Below are positions 7,664 to 16,501 of a DNA stretch of 64,000 nucleotides, one piece after another. The translations under genes and the position numbers were made by a program. The stretch's first letter is position 1, and each line of letters opens with the position of its first letter. The notes below the pieces were generated by a model. That model was not told where the DNA came from and ran no database searches. It saw only the letters and a program-made list of their open reading frames with translations. The stretch is taken from contig JAQTIF010000001.1 of NCBI GenBank assembly GCA_029433525.1, forward strand, positions 1,364,001-1,428,000, in the 5' to 3' direction. Source of the DNA: Enterobacteriaceae bacterium ESL0689 (lineage in GTDB: Bacteria > Pseudomonadota > Gammaproteobacteria > Enterobacterales > Enterobacteriaceae).

Positions 7664-8887
7664 ATGATGAAAGCTCGCCCTGCTCGTAGTTACCCGTTAC
7701 TCAGTGCCTTATTATTTTTCTTCTTCGTGACCTGGTCTTCGTCCGGTTCGTTGCTCTCTATCTGGCTGCAACAGAAAGTCAATCTTGATCCGGGGGAGAC
7801 CGGCATGATCTTTTCGGTACTCTCTGTTTCCGCCCTGTTTGCACAAATTTGTTACGGTTTTATTCAGGATAAACTGGGGCTGCGGAAAAACCTGTTGTGG
7901 TATATCACGGTACTATTAATCCTTTCCGGCCCCGCGTACTTATTATTTGGCTATCTGTTAAAAATCAACGTCCTGGTCGGTAGCCTGTTTGGCGGTATCT
8001 ATATTGGCTTAACCTTCAACGGTGGCATTGGCGTACTGGAATCTTATACCGAACGTGTAGCGCGCCAGAGTCAGTTTGAGTTTGGTAAAGCGCGGATGTG
8101 GGGATCGATGGGCTGGGCGGTAGCGACCTTCTTTGCCGGGAAACTCTTTAATATTAATCCGAACCTTAACTTTATGGTTGCCAGTTGCTCTGGTTTGTTG
8201 TTTTTTATTCTGTTAGCGCGACTGCATGTCTCTTCTGCGCCACAGGCAATGCAGGAAGCGATATCAGGTGGCAAAATCACCTTTGAGGATGCGTTGCGCT
8301 TGCTGATGTTGCCGCGCTTCTGGGCACTGATCTTTTTCGTGGTCGGAACCTGTATCTACGGTGTCTACGACCAGCAGTTCCCGGTCTATTTTGCTCAGCA
8401 ATTCTCTACGCCGCAAAAAGGGAATGAGATGTATGGCTACCTCAACTCTTTCCAGGTGATCCTTGAGGCCGCGGGAATGTTCTGTGCTCCGTGGCTGGTG
8501 AATCGTATCGGGGCGAAAAATGGCCTGATTTTTGCTGGCATGGTAATGTCGTTGCGCATGGTCGCTTCCGGACTGGTCGAAGGGCCAGTATTGATCTCTT
8601 TCGCCAAACTATTACATGCCGTGGAGCTGCCCGTATTGCTGGTTTCGATCTTTAAATACAACAGCTTAAATTTCGATAAACGTCTCTCCTCAACCCTGTA
8701 TCTGGTCGGTTTTGCCTGCACCAGTTCTGCGATTTCTTCGGTGTTGTCAAAAGTTGCCGGGGATTGCTATGGAATATATGGCTTTGCTCACACTTATCTG
8801 GTGATGGGTGTGATGGTGTTCTGCACGACATTTATCTCTGTATTCTTACTTCGTCCCACCCCACCCCACCATCAGCCGAACCGCTGA
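7664..8887 (+). CDS. cscB: Sucrose/oligosaccharide:H+ symporter (CscB/RafB type)
   Basis: The protein has 407 residues and twelve hydrophobic segments, a member of the oligosaccharide:proton symporter group of the major facilitator family. Shared landmarks are GFIQDKLGLRKNLLWY after helix 2, the FEFGKARMWGSMGWA region, VYDQQFPVYF, MYGYLNSFQVILEA, LLHAVELPVLLVSIFKYNSLNFDKRLS split across helices 9 and 10, and a conserved late helix. It should bring unphosphorylated sucrose, or a related sugar, in with protons. It is first in the operon with invertase and porin. Raffinose and melibiose carriers (RafB, MelY) are near relatives, so the exact substrate is inferred from the neighbours. Confidence 0.85.
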   Translation: MMKARPARSYPLLSALLFFFFVTWSSSGSLLSIWLQQKVNLDPGETGMIFSVLSVSALFAQICYGFIQDKLGLRKNLLWYITVLLILSGPAYLLFGYLLKINVLVGSLFGGIYIGLTFNGGIGVLESYTERVARQSQFEFGKARMWGSMGWAVATFFAGKLFNINPNLNFMVASCSGLLFFILLARLHVSSAPQAMQEAISGGKITFEDALRLLMLPRFWALIFFVVGTCIYGVYDQQFPVYFAQQFSTPQKGNEMYGYLNSFQVILEAAGMFCAPWLVNRIGAKNGLIFAGMVMSLRMVASGLVEGPVLISFAKLLHAVELPVLLVSIFKYNSLNFDKRLSSTLYLVGFACTSSAISSVLSKVAGDCYGIYGFAHTYLVMGVMVFCTTFISVFLLRPTPPHHQPNR

Positions 8888-8928
8888 TACCACAATCGAC
8901 CACTATCTGAAGACAAAGAGTGAAAATA

Positions 8929-10362
8929 ATGACTGACTTAATCGCTAAAGCTGAGCAGGAAATTGAAGCGAAACAGCCGACTCTGAATCGGCGCTGGTAT
9001 CCACGTTACCATCTTGCTGCACGTGCTAACTGGATTAATGATCCGAATGGTCTGGTGTGGTTTGATGGCTGGTATCACACCTTTTATCAGCATCACCCGT
9101 ACTCCACGCAATGGGGGCCAATGCACTGGGGGCATGCGCGGAGTCGGGATTTAGTACACTGGCAGCACCTGCCGATAGCACTGGCACCCCAGGGACCGGA
9201 AGATAAAGAGGGCTGTTTCTCCGGCTCGGCGGTGGTGGATGGTGACACGCTGGCGCTGATTTATACCGGGCATAAATTCCACGGCGATCCGGGTGATGAC
9301 GATAACCTGTATCAGGTGCAATGCCTGGCGACCAGCCGTGATGGTATCCATTTTACACGCCAGGGAATGATCATCAATACGCCGCCGGGATTACACCATT
9401 TCCGCGATCCCAAGGTGTGGCGCGAAGGGGATAACTGGTACATGGTGGTCGGTGCGCGTGTTGGCGATCAGGGACAAGTGCGTCTGTATCGCTCAAATGA
9501 TCTGCGCCAGTGGCATGATGAAGGGATACTTGATCAGGCTGAAGAGCATATGGGCTATATGTGGGAGTGCCCGGATTTTTTCCCACTGGGCGATAAATAT
9601 GTGTTGATGTTCTCGCCACAAGGACTGGTTGCCGAAGGTTATCAAAATCGCAATTTATTTCAGAGTGGTTATCTGGTGGGTGACTGGCGGCCAGGTCAAC
9701 GTTTTGTGCGCGAAAGTCACTTTCGCGAACTGGATCACGGCCATGATTTTTATGCGCCCCAGAGTTTTACCACCCCCGATGGCCGACGAATAATCATTGG
9801 CTGGCTGGATATGTGGCAATCGCCAATGCCAGAACAGCAGGATGGCTGGTCTGGCATGCTCTCTTTGCCGAGGGAGCTGACGCTAAGTGACGATAACCGT
9901 GTGTTGATGCGTCCGGCAAAAGAGGTGGAGACGCTGCGCGGTAGCGAGTTGTCCTGGCCGGTAAGCGTGCTGAAAGATCAGCAGATAATGGTGCTGGAAA
10001 AGGCCGCGGCGCTGGAGGTGAGCCTGCACTGGGACTGTGCTAACAGTAGCGCCGAGCAGTATGGCCTGAGTTTGGGGGAAGGACTGCGAATATATGTCGA
10101 TGCGCAGATGCAACGTCTGGTGGTCGAACGTCACTATCCACAATACGCGTTGTGCGGAACGCGAAGCGTGCCGATTGATCTCAGGCAGTTACTGAAATTA
10201 CGCCTGTTTTTTGATAGCTCCTCTGTCGAGGTTTTTGTTAACGAGGGGCAAGCCTGCTTGAGTAGCCGTATTTATCCGGATGATGATCACCGTGAGATAG
10301 CGCTCTTCGCCTGGGGCGGAACGGCGGAGTTAACGCAGGCCAGTAGCTGGCAATTAGAATAA
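8929..10362 (+). CDS. cscA: Sucrose hydrolase (invertase), GH32
   Basis: With the start at MTDLIAKAEQ the protein has 477 residues, identical in length to E. coli CscA; a GTG nine bases earlier is possible but less likely. The three GH32 catalytic boxes are present: WINDPNG near residue 38 (nucleophile Asp), FRDPKV (transition-state Asp) and WECPD (acid/base Glu). The five-bladed propeller is followed by the usual C-terminal beta-sandwich, with SVEVFVNEG. It acts in the cytoplasm on sucrose brought in by the symporter and releases glucose and fructose. No fructokinase gene is in the cluster, unlike E. coli cscK. Confidence 0.92.
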   Translation: MTDLIAKAEQEIEAKQPTLNRRWYPRYHLAARANWINDPNGLVWFDGWYHTFYQHHPYSTQWGPMHWGHARSRDLVHWQHLPIALAPQGPEDKEGCFSGSAVVDGDTLALIYTGHKFHGDPGDDDNLYQVQCLATSRDGIHFTRQGMIINTPPGLHHFRDPKVWREGDNWYMVVGARVGDQGQVRLYRSNDLRQWHDEGILDQAEEHMGYMWECPDFFPLGDKYVLMFSPQGLVAEGYQNRNLFQSGYLVGDWRPGQRFVRESHFRELDHGHDFYAPQSFTTPDGRRIIIGWLDMWQSPMPEQQDGWSGMLSLPRELTLSDDNRVLMRPAKEVETLRGSELSWPVSVLKDQQIMVLEKAAALEVSLHWDCANSSAEQYGLSLGEGLRIYVDAQMQRLVVERHYPQYALCGTRSVPIDLRQLLKLRLFFDSSSVEVFVNEGQACLSSRIYPDDDHREIALFAWGGTAELTQASSWQLE

Positions 10363-10380
10363 ATAATTAGTATCTGCCCA

Positions 10381-10414
10381 CTCATCCGTCTACTGTAATC
10401 GACGGATGAGATTT
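10381..10414 (+). terminator. Hairpin between invertase and porin genes
   Basis: CTCATCCGTC and GACGGATGAG form a perfect 10-bp stem around a 10-base loop, followed by ATTTTC. The T run is short, so it may be a partial terminator or an mRNA-stabilising hairpin that sets a lower level for the porin. Confidence 0.6.
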
Positions 10415-10468
10415 TCACGCATGATCGACAGTTATTAATGAACAATATCTGCTAAAAGGGATGTGTCG

Positions 10469-11851
10469 ATGAAAAGAATATGGTTAGGATGTTTATTCAT
10501 ATCGTTATTACTCTCTGAAGGATATGCCCAGGAGCCGCTTTCGCTGGAAGCCCGGCTGGCACAAATGGAGCAGCGGCTGAAAGCAACAGAAGAGCGCGCG
10601 GCCAAAGCAGAGGCTGAAATCCGCGCCCTGAAGCAGTCTGCCACCGATCCTGTGGTATCGGTCGGTGATCCACCACCACAAACCGTCGCACTCAACCCGC
10701 CCGCTCCCACCACTCAGCCCGTATTACAGCTCAATGATTATGGCGAATTAAAATTCTATGGTGACGTTGAATTTAATATGGATGGTGCCAGTCGTACCGG
10801 TAGCCTGACATCAGTCAAAACCAGCGCGAATAAAAACTGGGCACCGGGCGATAAAGAGCGCTGGGATATTAATGGTCGTATTCTGTTGGGCATTGATGGC
10901 TTACGTAAAGGTGCTGACGGCAATTATGCCGGATTCAGCGCTCAGCCGCTGGCCGATATGACCGGCAAAATGAATCTGGATGATGCGGTATTTTTCTTTG
11001 GCCGTGAAAATGACTGGAAAATAAAAACAGGTCGCTTTGAGGCCTATGATATGTTTCCGCTCAATCAGGATACCTTTATTGAATATTCTGGTAATACCGC
11101 CAACGACCTCTACAGTGATGGTTATGGTTATATTTACATGATGAAAGAGGGACGAGGGCGGAGCAATAGCGGGGGTAATTTCCTGTTAAGTAAAACACTG
11201 GGTGACTGGTATGCTGAACTGAACATGCTGGTAGAAGATGGCAGTACGCTGTTTGTGGATAAAAATTATCACGGTAATGCCCTCGATAACCGTAAAAACG
11301 TCATTTACGCGCGTCCGGTTATCGCCTGGCAATCGGGGGCCTGGTCGGTGGCGGCAGCGATGGAAAAAAACCTGGTGAATAACGCCTATGGTTATGAAAA
11401 TGCCAGCGGTCACTGGATTGATCAATCCGATCGCACAGGTTACGGAATGACCATGAGCTGGAATACCCTGCAGGCAGATAGCGAAAATGGCGCCATTGTT
11501 AACCTGAATACCGCTTATCTTGATGCTAATGATGAGAAGAATTTCAGCGCCGGTATTAATGCTCTGTGGCAGCGGGTCGAACTGGGCTATATCTATGCAC
11601 ATAACAAAATCGATCGGTTCAATATCTCGGGTATCAATGTGGTATGTGGTAACAACTGTGCGATCCTGACGCCCGGTCGATATAACATCCATACGATCCA
11701 TACCTCCTGGCAATTACCCAATATCATGGATATGAACAACTTTAATATTTATCTTGGCGCTTATGCCTCCTGGCTGGACTCGTCAGCGGAGAATAGCGGT
11801 GAAGCAGATCGACGTTATGGTGCGCGTGTTCGCTTTAAATATTTCTTCTGA
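10469..11851 (+). CDS. Outer-membrane sugar porin (RafY/ScrY-like)
   Basis: The protein has 460 residues from an ATG with AAAAGGG eight bases upstream. The signal peptide ends around GYA-QEP. The mature N-terminus, about 28-60, is a Glu/Ala/Lys-rich coiled coil (LEARLAQMEQRLKATEER), as in the sucrose porin ScrY and raffinose porin RafY. A Pro-rich linker, PPPQTVALNPPAPTTQP, joins it to a large beta barrel ending in aromatic FKYFF, the usual outer-membrane signature. It should let oligosaccharides cross the outer membrane for the symporter. The coiled coil probably reaches into the periplasm. Substrate choice is inferred from position. Confidence 0.8.
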   Translation: MKRIWLGCLFISLLLSEGYAQEPLSLEARLAQMEQRLKATEERAAKAEAEIRALKQSATDPVVSVGDPPPQTVALNPPAPTTQPVLQLNDYGELKFYGDVEFNMDGASRTGSLTSVKTSANKNWAPGDKERWDINGRILLGIDGLRKGADGNYAGFSAQPLADMTGKMNLDDAVFFFGRENDWKIKTGRFEAYDMFPLNQDTFIEYSGNTANDLYSDGYGYIYMMKEGRGRSNSGGNFLLSKTLGDWYAELNMLVEDGSTLFVDKNYHGNALDNRKNVIYARPVIAWQSGAWSVAAAMEKNLVNNAYGYENASGHWIDQSDRTGYGMTMSWNTLQADSENGAIVNLNTAYLDANDEKNFSAGINALWQRVELGYIYAHNKIDRFNISGINVVCGNNCAILTPGRYNIHTIHTSWQLPNIMDMNNFNIYLGAYASWLDSSAENSGEADRRYGARVRFKYFF

Positions 11852-11865
11852 TTAAGCGGTCACGC

Positions 11866-11886
11866 GAAAAGCCTGGCCGACAGGCT
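11866..11886 (-). terminator. Terminator of lysR
   Basis: On the minus strand AGCCTG and CAGGCT form a 6-bp stem around TCGGC, followed by TTTTC. It starts right after the lysR stop and also faces the end of the porin gene, so it may act in both directions. Confidence 0.55.
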
Positions 11887-12813
11887 CTAAGTCTGATTAA
11901 GCACCGCCTCCAGTGAGTGCTGAATAGCGGCCAGGTTGTTTTGCAGATGGGCAATAAATGCCGTGACCAGTGCCGAGTCAGGGCGGTGTTGCGGGCGGAT
12001 CAGATTGACAATAAACGGTACATCAATACTAAAGCGCCGAACGATAACCCCGCTCGCGGCGTAGTCGAGAGCGGTTAACGGGTTGACGATTGAGATGCCC
12101 GTACCGGAACGCACCAGCGCACAAACTGAAGCCGCGCTATGGGTCTCGATAATCATCCGTCGCGGCACCTGATATTCAGTAAACAGGGCATCCAGTAACT
12201 GACGATAATTATCCGTTGGGGAGAGACTGATATAGTTTTCGCCAGCGAAATCGCCTGGTGTCAGGACGGCGTGACGGCTCAGTGGATGGCTCTGTGGCAG
12301 CACACAGACCTCATTAAGTGTTAACAGCGGGATATGTTCGGTTCCGGCGGGCGGATACAGGGTTTCGGTCAGCCCCAAATCATAACGTTGTGCCGACAGC
12401 CACTCCTCCAGTAACGGTGACTCCTGTGGCACAATCTGCATACTAACGCCGGGATGACGTGCCAGAAAAGGTTGTAACAGCAGCGGCAGAAAAGACTGAG
12501 AAAAAACCGGCAGGCAGGCAATGGATAACTCTCCCTGATGAAACTGGCGCAGGCTTTCCGCCGCCCGGCTGATGCGCGCCAGACCATACCATGAACGCTG
12601 AACCTCTTCGAACAGACGCAGTCCCTGTATGGTTGGCTGTAAACGGCCACGGGTACGCGCAAACAAGCTCAGGCCGATGATTTTCTCAAAACGCGCCAGT
12701 TCACGGCTGACGGTAGGCTGTGAGGTACGCAGCAAACGTGCTGCCTCAGTCAGATTGCCGGTGGTCATTACGGCATGAAAAATTTCAATATGGCGCAAAT
12801 TAATCTCTGGCAT
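11887..12813 (-). CDS. lysR: LysR, activator of lysA
   Basis: The protein has 308 residues, a LysR-type regulator. The N-terminal winged helix carries TEAARLLRTSQPTVSRELAR at about 21-40; the remainder is a two-lobed effector-binding domain. It is divergent from lysA exactly as in E. coli, where LysR activates lysA when diaminopimelate is present and lysine is low. The spacing to lysA (131 bases) leaves room for the LysR site and both promoters. The identification rests on sequence and on this conserved pairing. Confidence 0.92.
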   Translation of the reverse strand: MPEINLRHIEIFHAVMTTGNLTEAARLLRTSQPTVSRELARFEKIIGLSLFARTRGRLQPTIQGLRLFEEVQRSWYGLARISRAAESLRQFHQGELSIACLPVFSQSFLPLLLQPFLARHPGVSMQIVPQESPLLEEWLSAQRYDLGLTETLYPPAGTEHIPLLTLNEVCVLPQSHPLSRHAVLTPGDFAGENYISLSPTDNYRQLLDALFTEYQVPRRMIIETHSAASVCALVRSGTGISIVNPLTALDYAASGVIVRRFSIDVPFIVNLIRPQHRPDSALVTAFIAHLQNNLAAIQHSLEAVLNQT

Positions 12814-12944
12814 GTGACTCTCGATCGGCTACGGATACCTATATCATTTTTGCATAGACGAGTGATAAAACGATATTTTTTATTCTCCTGAACCTATGGC
12901 GTAATGATCACAACAAACGATATCGATCACGCATGGAGCCCCTG

Positions 12945-14207
12945 ATGCCACGTCCTCTTGACACCACCGATACTGATCTGAATGCCGCCAATTTATTACG
13001 TCTGGTGAGGGAATCGGGCAGCCCGCTATGGGTGTATGATGCGCAAATTATTCGTCAGCAAATCGCCCGGCTGAGACAGTTTGATGTCATACGCTTTGCG
13101 CAAAAAGCCTGCTCAAATATCCATATTTTAGCTTTGATGCGCGAACAAGGGGTGAAAGTGGATGCCGTCTCGTTGGGGGAAATTGAGCGCGCGCTGGCAG
13201 CAGGGTACGATCCACAACATCATCCCGATGATCTGGTGTTTACTGCTGATGTCATTGATGAGGCGACCCTGCAACGTGTCAAGGCATTGCAAATTCCGGT
13301 GAATGTCGGTTCGCTGGATATGCTCAGCCAGCTAGGAGAAGTCTCGCCCGGCCATCGCGTCTGGCTACGTATCAACCCCGGCTTTGGCCACGGTCACAGC
13401 CAGAAAACTAACACCGGTGGCGAAAACAGTAAGCATGGTATCTGGCACAGCCACCTGCCTGCGGTACTGGAGATCCTGCGCCATTATCAGTTACAACTGG
13501 TTGGGTTGCATATGCACATCGGTTCCGGCGCAGATTACGCTCATCTGGCGCAGGTTTGTGGCGCAATGGTACGTCAGGTGATGGCATTCGACCAGGATTT
13601 ACAGGCGATCTCCGCAGGCGGTGGGTTATCGATCCCTTATCGCGATGGAGACGAAACGATCGACATTCACCACTACTACGCCCTGTGGCATGCCGCCCGT
13701 GAGCAAATCGAACAGCATCTGGGCCATCCGGTAAAACTGGAAATTGAGCCAGGACGCTTTCTGGTGGCTGAATCCGGCGTCCTGATCTCCCAGGTGCGCA
13801 GTGTCAAAGAGATGGGAAGTCGCCATTTTGTGCTGATTGACGCCGGTTTTAATGATTTAATGCGCCCGGCGATGTATGGCAGTTATCACCATATCAACGC
13901 ACTGGCGGCAGAAGGGCGTGATCTCAGCCAGGGTCCGCTAATGCCGACGGTGGTCGCCGGGCCATTGTGTGAATCCGGCGATGTCTTTACTCAGCAGGAT
14001 GGCGGTAAAGTGGAAACCCGCCTGCTGCCAGAGGTGGTGCCGGGAGATTATCTGGTATTGCACGATACCGGTGCTTATGGCGCGTCCATGTCCTCCAACT
14101 ACAACAGCCGCCCGTTACTACCGGAAGTTTTATGCGACAAAGGCCACGCGCGGCTCATTCGGCGTCGTCAGACTATCGCTGATTTACTGGCGCTGGAACA
14201 GCTGTAA
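12945..14207 (+). CDS. lysA: Diaminopimelate decarboxylase
   Basis: Last step of lysine synthesis: meso-diaminopimelate to L-lysine and CO2, with PLP, in the cytoplasm. From MPRPLDTTDT the protein has 420 residues as in E. coli, with GGAG six bases upstream. The PLP lysine is Lys54 in RFAQKACSN; HMHIGSG, GGGLSIPY and EIEPGR(F) mark the alanine-racemase-like barrel, and GPLCESGDVF carries the active-site cysteine of the partner subunit. DTGAYGASMSSNYNSR near the end is typical. An upstream in-frame ATG at 12933 would break the ribosome site. Confidence 0.96.
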   Translation: MPRPLDTTDTDLNAANLLRLVRESGSPLWVYDAQIIRQQIARLRQFDVIRFAQKACSNIHILALMREQGVKVDAVSLGEIERALAAGYDPQHHPDDLVFTADVIDEATLQRVKALQIPVNVGSLDMLSQLGEVSPGHRVWLRINPGFGHGHSQKTNTGGENSKHGIWHSHLPAVLEILRHYQLQLVGLHMHIGSGADYAHLAQVCGAMVRQVMAFDQDLQAISAGGGLSIPYRDGDETIDIHHYYALWHAAREQIEQHLGHPVKLEIEPGRFLVAESGVLISQVRSVKEMGSRHFVLIDAGFNDLMRPAMYGSYHHINALAAEGRDLSQGPLMPTVVAGPLCESGDVFTQQDGGKVETRLLPEVVPGDYLVLHDTGAYGASMSSNYNSRPLLPEVLCDKGHARLIRRRQTIADLLALEQL

Positions 14208-14222
14208 TTCCTGTCAGCCTCA

Positions 14223-15230
14223 TCACACTGGCTGGCGCGCCATCACCGAGTGACGGCATACCAGGGTTGGGGTAAACAGATGCGTGATCTCCGGTGCCGG
14301 AAGCTGTGCTGCCAGCGCGAGGGCAAGCTCTGCCGCCTGAGTCGCCATCGTGACAATCGGATAGTGGACTGTGGTCAGCCGGGGATATATATAACGGGAG
14401 ATCAGTGCGTCATCGAAACCGATCAGCGATATCTCCCCTGGCACCGCAATACGATTATCATTCAGAACCCGCATTGCACCAGCAGCCATCGCGTCATTAT
14501 AACAGGCGAGGGCAGTAAAATTCCGGCCTCGCTCCAGCAGTTCGGTAATGGCTTGCTCACCCCCCCGTTCATCGGGTTGCGCAAACGTGACCAGCCTCGG
14601 ATGAGCGGTTAAATTATGCTCTTTCAGGGCGCAATAGTAGCCTTGCAGTCGTTCCTGCGCATCGGAAATGGCATGACTGGAGCATAAATAACCAATTTGC
14701 GTATGTCCGTGCTGAATCAAATAACGGGTGGCTATTTTCGCCCCATAGTGGTCGTCCAGCGCCACACAGCGCTGTTCAAAGCCTGCCAGGACGCGGTTAA
14801 TTAATATCATGCCCGGCATCTGTTTCATTAATCCGGTGAGCTCATCATCCGGGATCATTTTGGCATGGACCACCAGTGCAGCACAGCGATGGCGCATTAA
14901 TTGCCCGATAGCCTGACGCTCTTTATCGATTTGATGATAACCATTCCCAATCAGTAAAAAATGACCGGTGTGATCAGCGACGTGTTCCACCGCTTTAGCC
15001 ATCGCACCAAAAAAGGGATCAGCAACATCGCTGACCACCAGTCCCATCGTCTCGGTTGATTTCTGCGCCAGCGCACGAGCGTTGGCATTGGGATAATAAT
15101 GGAGTATTTCCATTGCCGCAGTGACCGATTGCCGGGCGGCATCACTGGCTTTAGGGGAGTGGTTAATCACCCGGGACACCGTCGCGACGGAAACACCCGC
15201 GAGGCGGGCCACATCCTTTATCGTCGCCAT
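14223..15230 (-). CDS. galR: Galactose repressor GalR
   Basis: The protein has 335 residues, eight fewer than E. coli GalR because of a shorter C-terminus. MATIKDVARLAGVSVATVSR and the hinge are nearly identical to GalR. The sensor domain carries GLVVSDVADPFFGAMAKAVE, FLLIGNGYH, RCAALVVHAKMIPD and ISLIGFDDALISRY. GalR represses gal genes and is released by galactose. It is convergent with lysA, as in E. coli. A likely operator just upstream at 15246-15258 suggests autoregulation. Confidence 0.93.
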   Translation of the reverse strand: MATIKDVARLAGVSVATVSRVINHSPKASDAARQSVTAAMEILHYYPNANARALAQKSTETMGLVVSDVADPFFGAMAKAVEHVADHTGHFLLIGNGYHQIDKERQAIGQLMRHRCAALVVHAKMIPDDELTGLMKQMPGMILINRVLAGFEQRCVALDDHYGAKIATRYLIQHGHTQIGYLCSSHAISDAQERLQGYYCALKEHNLTAHPRLVTFAQPDERGGEQAITELLERGRNFTALACYNDAMAAGAMRVLNDNRIAVPGEISLIGFDDALISRYIYPRLTTVHYPIVTMATQAAELALALAAQLPAPEITHLFTPTLVCRHSVMARQPV

Positions 15231-15245
15231 AAGCGCTCTTTTCAG

Positions 15246-15258
15246 GTAAACGGTTACA
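15246..15258. promoter_or_regulatory. galR: Candidate GalR/GalS operator
   Basis: GTAAACGGTTACA fits the inner part of the gal operator consensus GTGNAANCGNTTNCAC, with a central CG. It lies 16-28 bases ahead of the galR start codon, so binding would hinder galR transcription. Confidence 0.5.
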
Positions 15259-15367
15259 TGATGGCTATGTTACGGAAAAGAGCCATAGATTCAAGCTATC
15301 TGGCCGCTGTTGTCATGCAAAGGAAAATACGCCGCGTGGATAAGCGCGGCGTATAAGATAAAGGCGA

Positions 15368-16486
15368 TTAACGCGGGCGGCGCTGTTGCTGATCAGGAAA
15401 TTCAGGATTCTGATTATTGCCGGGGCTTTGATACCAGTAGGCGACGGTGGCGATATCATCCTGACGTTCATACAAGCGGATATCATCATTACCGATCTGC
15501 TGAAACGTCACTTTAATAGCCTGATGAAAAGCGATCGGATCCGGTAAATGCCAGCGATATAGCCCGTGCATCGGTAATGCGTCGTCACCAAAACCGTGTA
15601 CCGGGTTAGCATCACCGGTCTGAAAAAAATCACGGGTATGATCACGCTTTGACTGCCACGGATAACCGACATATAAACTTTGAAAACAGGTTGCTGAAGC
15701 GTGACCGGACTCATCGCGATGATGGAAAGCCCAGGCACCGCCAAAATAATCTTCTGAACCGGTCGAGTGCTGAGTCGGGTAATCGGTATCACCATCGAGG
15801 TAAAACTTAAATTCGCCCTCACCCCACCAGTAACGCTCCAGGGCGGTCAGTGCCAGATAAGTACCGACGTAATAACCATATCCCTTAATATTATCCAGCA
15901 AAGTATAATCTTCGCCGGCGACAGTCACCCATTGCCGACGCCACTGGGCGTGGAAATAGAGCGGGTCATGAAAAGGTTCTGTGACCAACGCATAATTAAT
16001 AGTAAAAAAGAAGTGTTCAATATCAGCCTCATGCTGATTAGTGATCTCTATTCTTGCACATTGATTAAATGGCATACGGAAATAGCAGTTAAATCCTCCG
16101 GTCGGGTTGACCGCGATTGGCACTGAATTAATCTCGCAGCGGGCACCAAAACCATTACAGAAAAAATCACCAATCGGTGACTCTACGGAGGGTATCGTTT
16201 CGCCATCCCAGTAAATACGAATAACCACATCACGCAGCACAAAGCTACCACGAGCGGTTTTATCGGTTAACGTCAACCAGATATGGCGGATTTCCGCTGG
16301 CCCTTTTATTTCAGCAATCGTCACCGTTTTCCCCGCCGGAAGGCGGATAAAACCGCTGCCTTTTCGCCCGCGTCCTAAATGGCTTGCGGCCATACAGGAT
16401 TGCCCTTTTTCACCACTGCGATTTTCAGGTGAAATCGTCCGGGTTTGTTCATGATGAAAGGTAGTAACAGAACTTAACAGGCTCAT
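15368..16486 (-). CDS. DUF2961 / GH172-family glycoside hydrolase
   Basis: The protein has 372 residues with no signal peptide, so it is cytoplasmic. It carries the DUF2961 pattern: an N-terminal region with GSGFIRLPAGKTVTIAEIKG and IRHIWLTLTD, a middle part with IRIYWDGETIPSVESPIGDF and NPTGGFNCYFRMPF, and the signature WWGEGEFKFYLDGD (residues 220-233) followed by TGSEDYFGGAW (242-252). DUF2961 proteins form family GH172; characterised members act on difructose dianhydride I/inulobiose or on arabinan. The conserved Glu residues in GEGE and GSED are spaced about as the catalytic pair should be. It lies 15 bases behind the symporter gene. A fructofuranoside substrate is an inference from the transporter and regulator types. 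Confidence 0.75.
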   Translation of the reverse strand: MSLLSSVTTFHHEQTRTISPENRSGEKGQSCMAASHLGRGRKGSGFIRLPAGKTVTIAEIKGPAEIRHIWLTLTDKTARGSFVLRDVVIRIYWDGETIPSVESPIGDFFCNGFGARCEINSVPIAVNPTGGFNCYFRMPFNQCARIEITNQHEADIEHFFFTINYALVTEPFHDPLYFHAQWRRQWVTVAGEDYTLLDNIKGYGYYVGTYLALTALERYWWGEGEFKFYLDGDTDYPTQHSTGSEDYFGGAWAFHHRDESGHASATCFQSLYVGYPWQSKRDHTRDFFQTGDANPVHGFGDDALPMHGLYRWHLPDPIAFHQAIKVTFQQIGNDDIRLYERQDDIATVAYWYQSPGNNQNPEFPDQQQRRPR

Positions 16487-16501
16487 AATATTCTCTCTGA
16501 T

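Noticed and set aside
11186-11713. 175-codon minus-strand frame over the porin gene
   Set aside because: The porin frame has signal peptide, coiled coil and barrel; the reverse frame has none of these.
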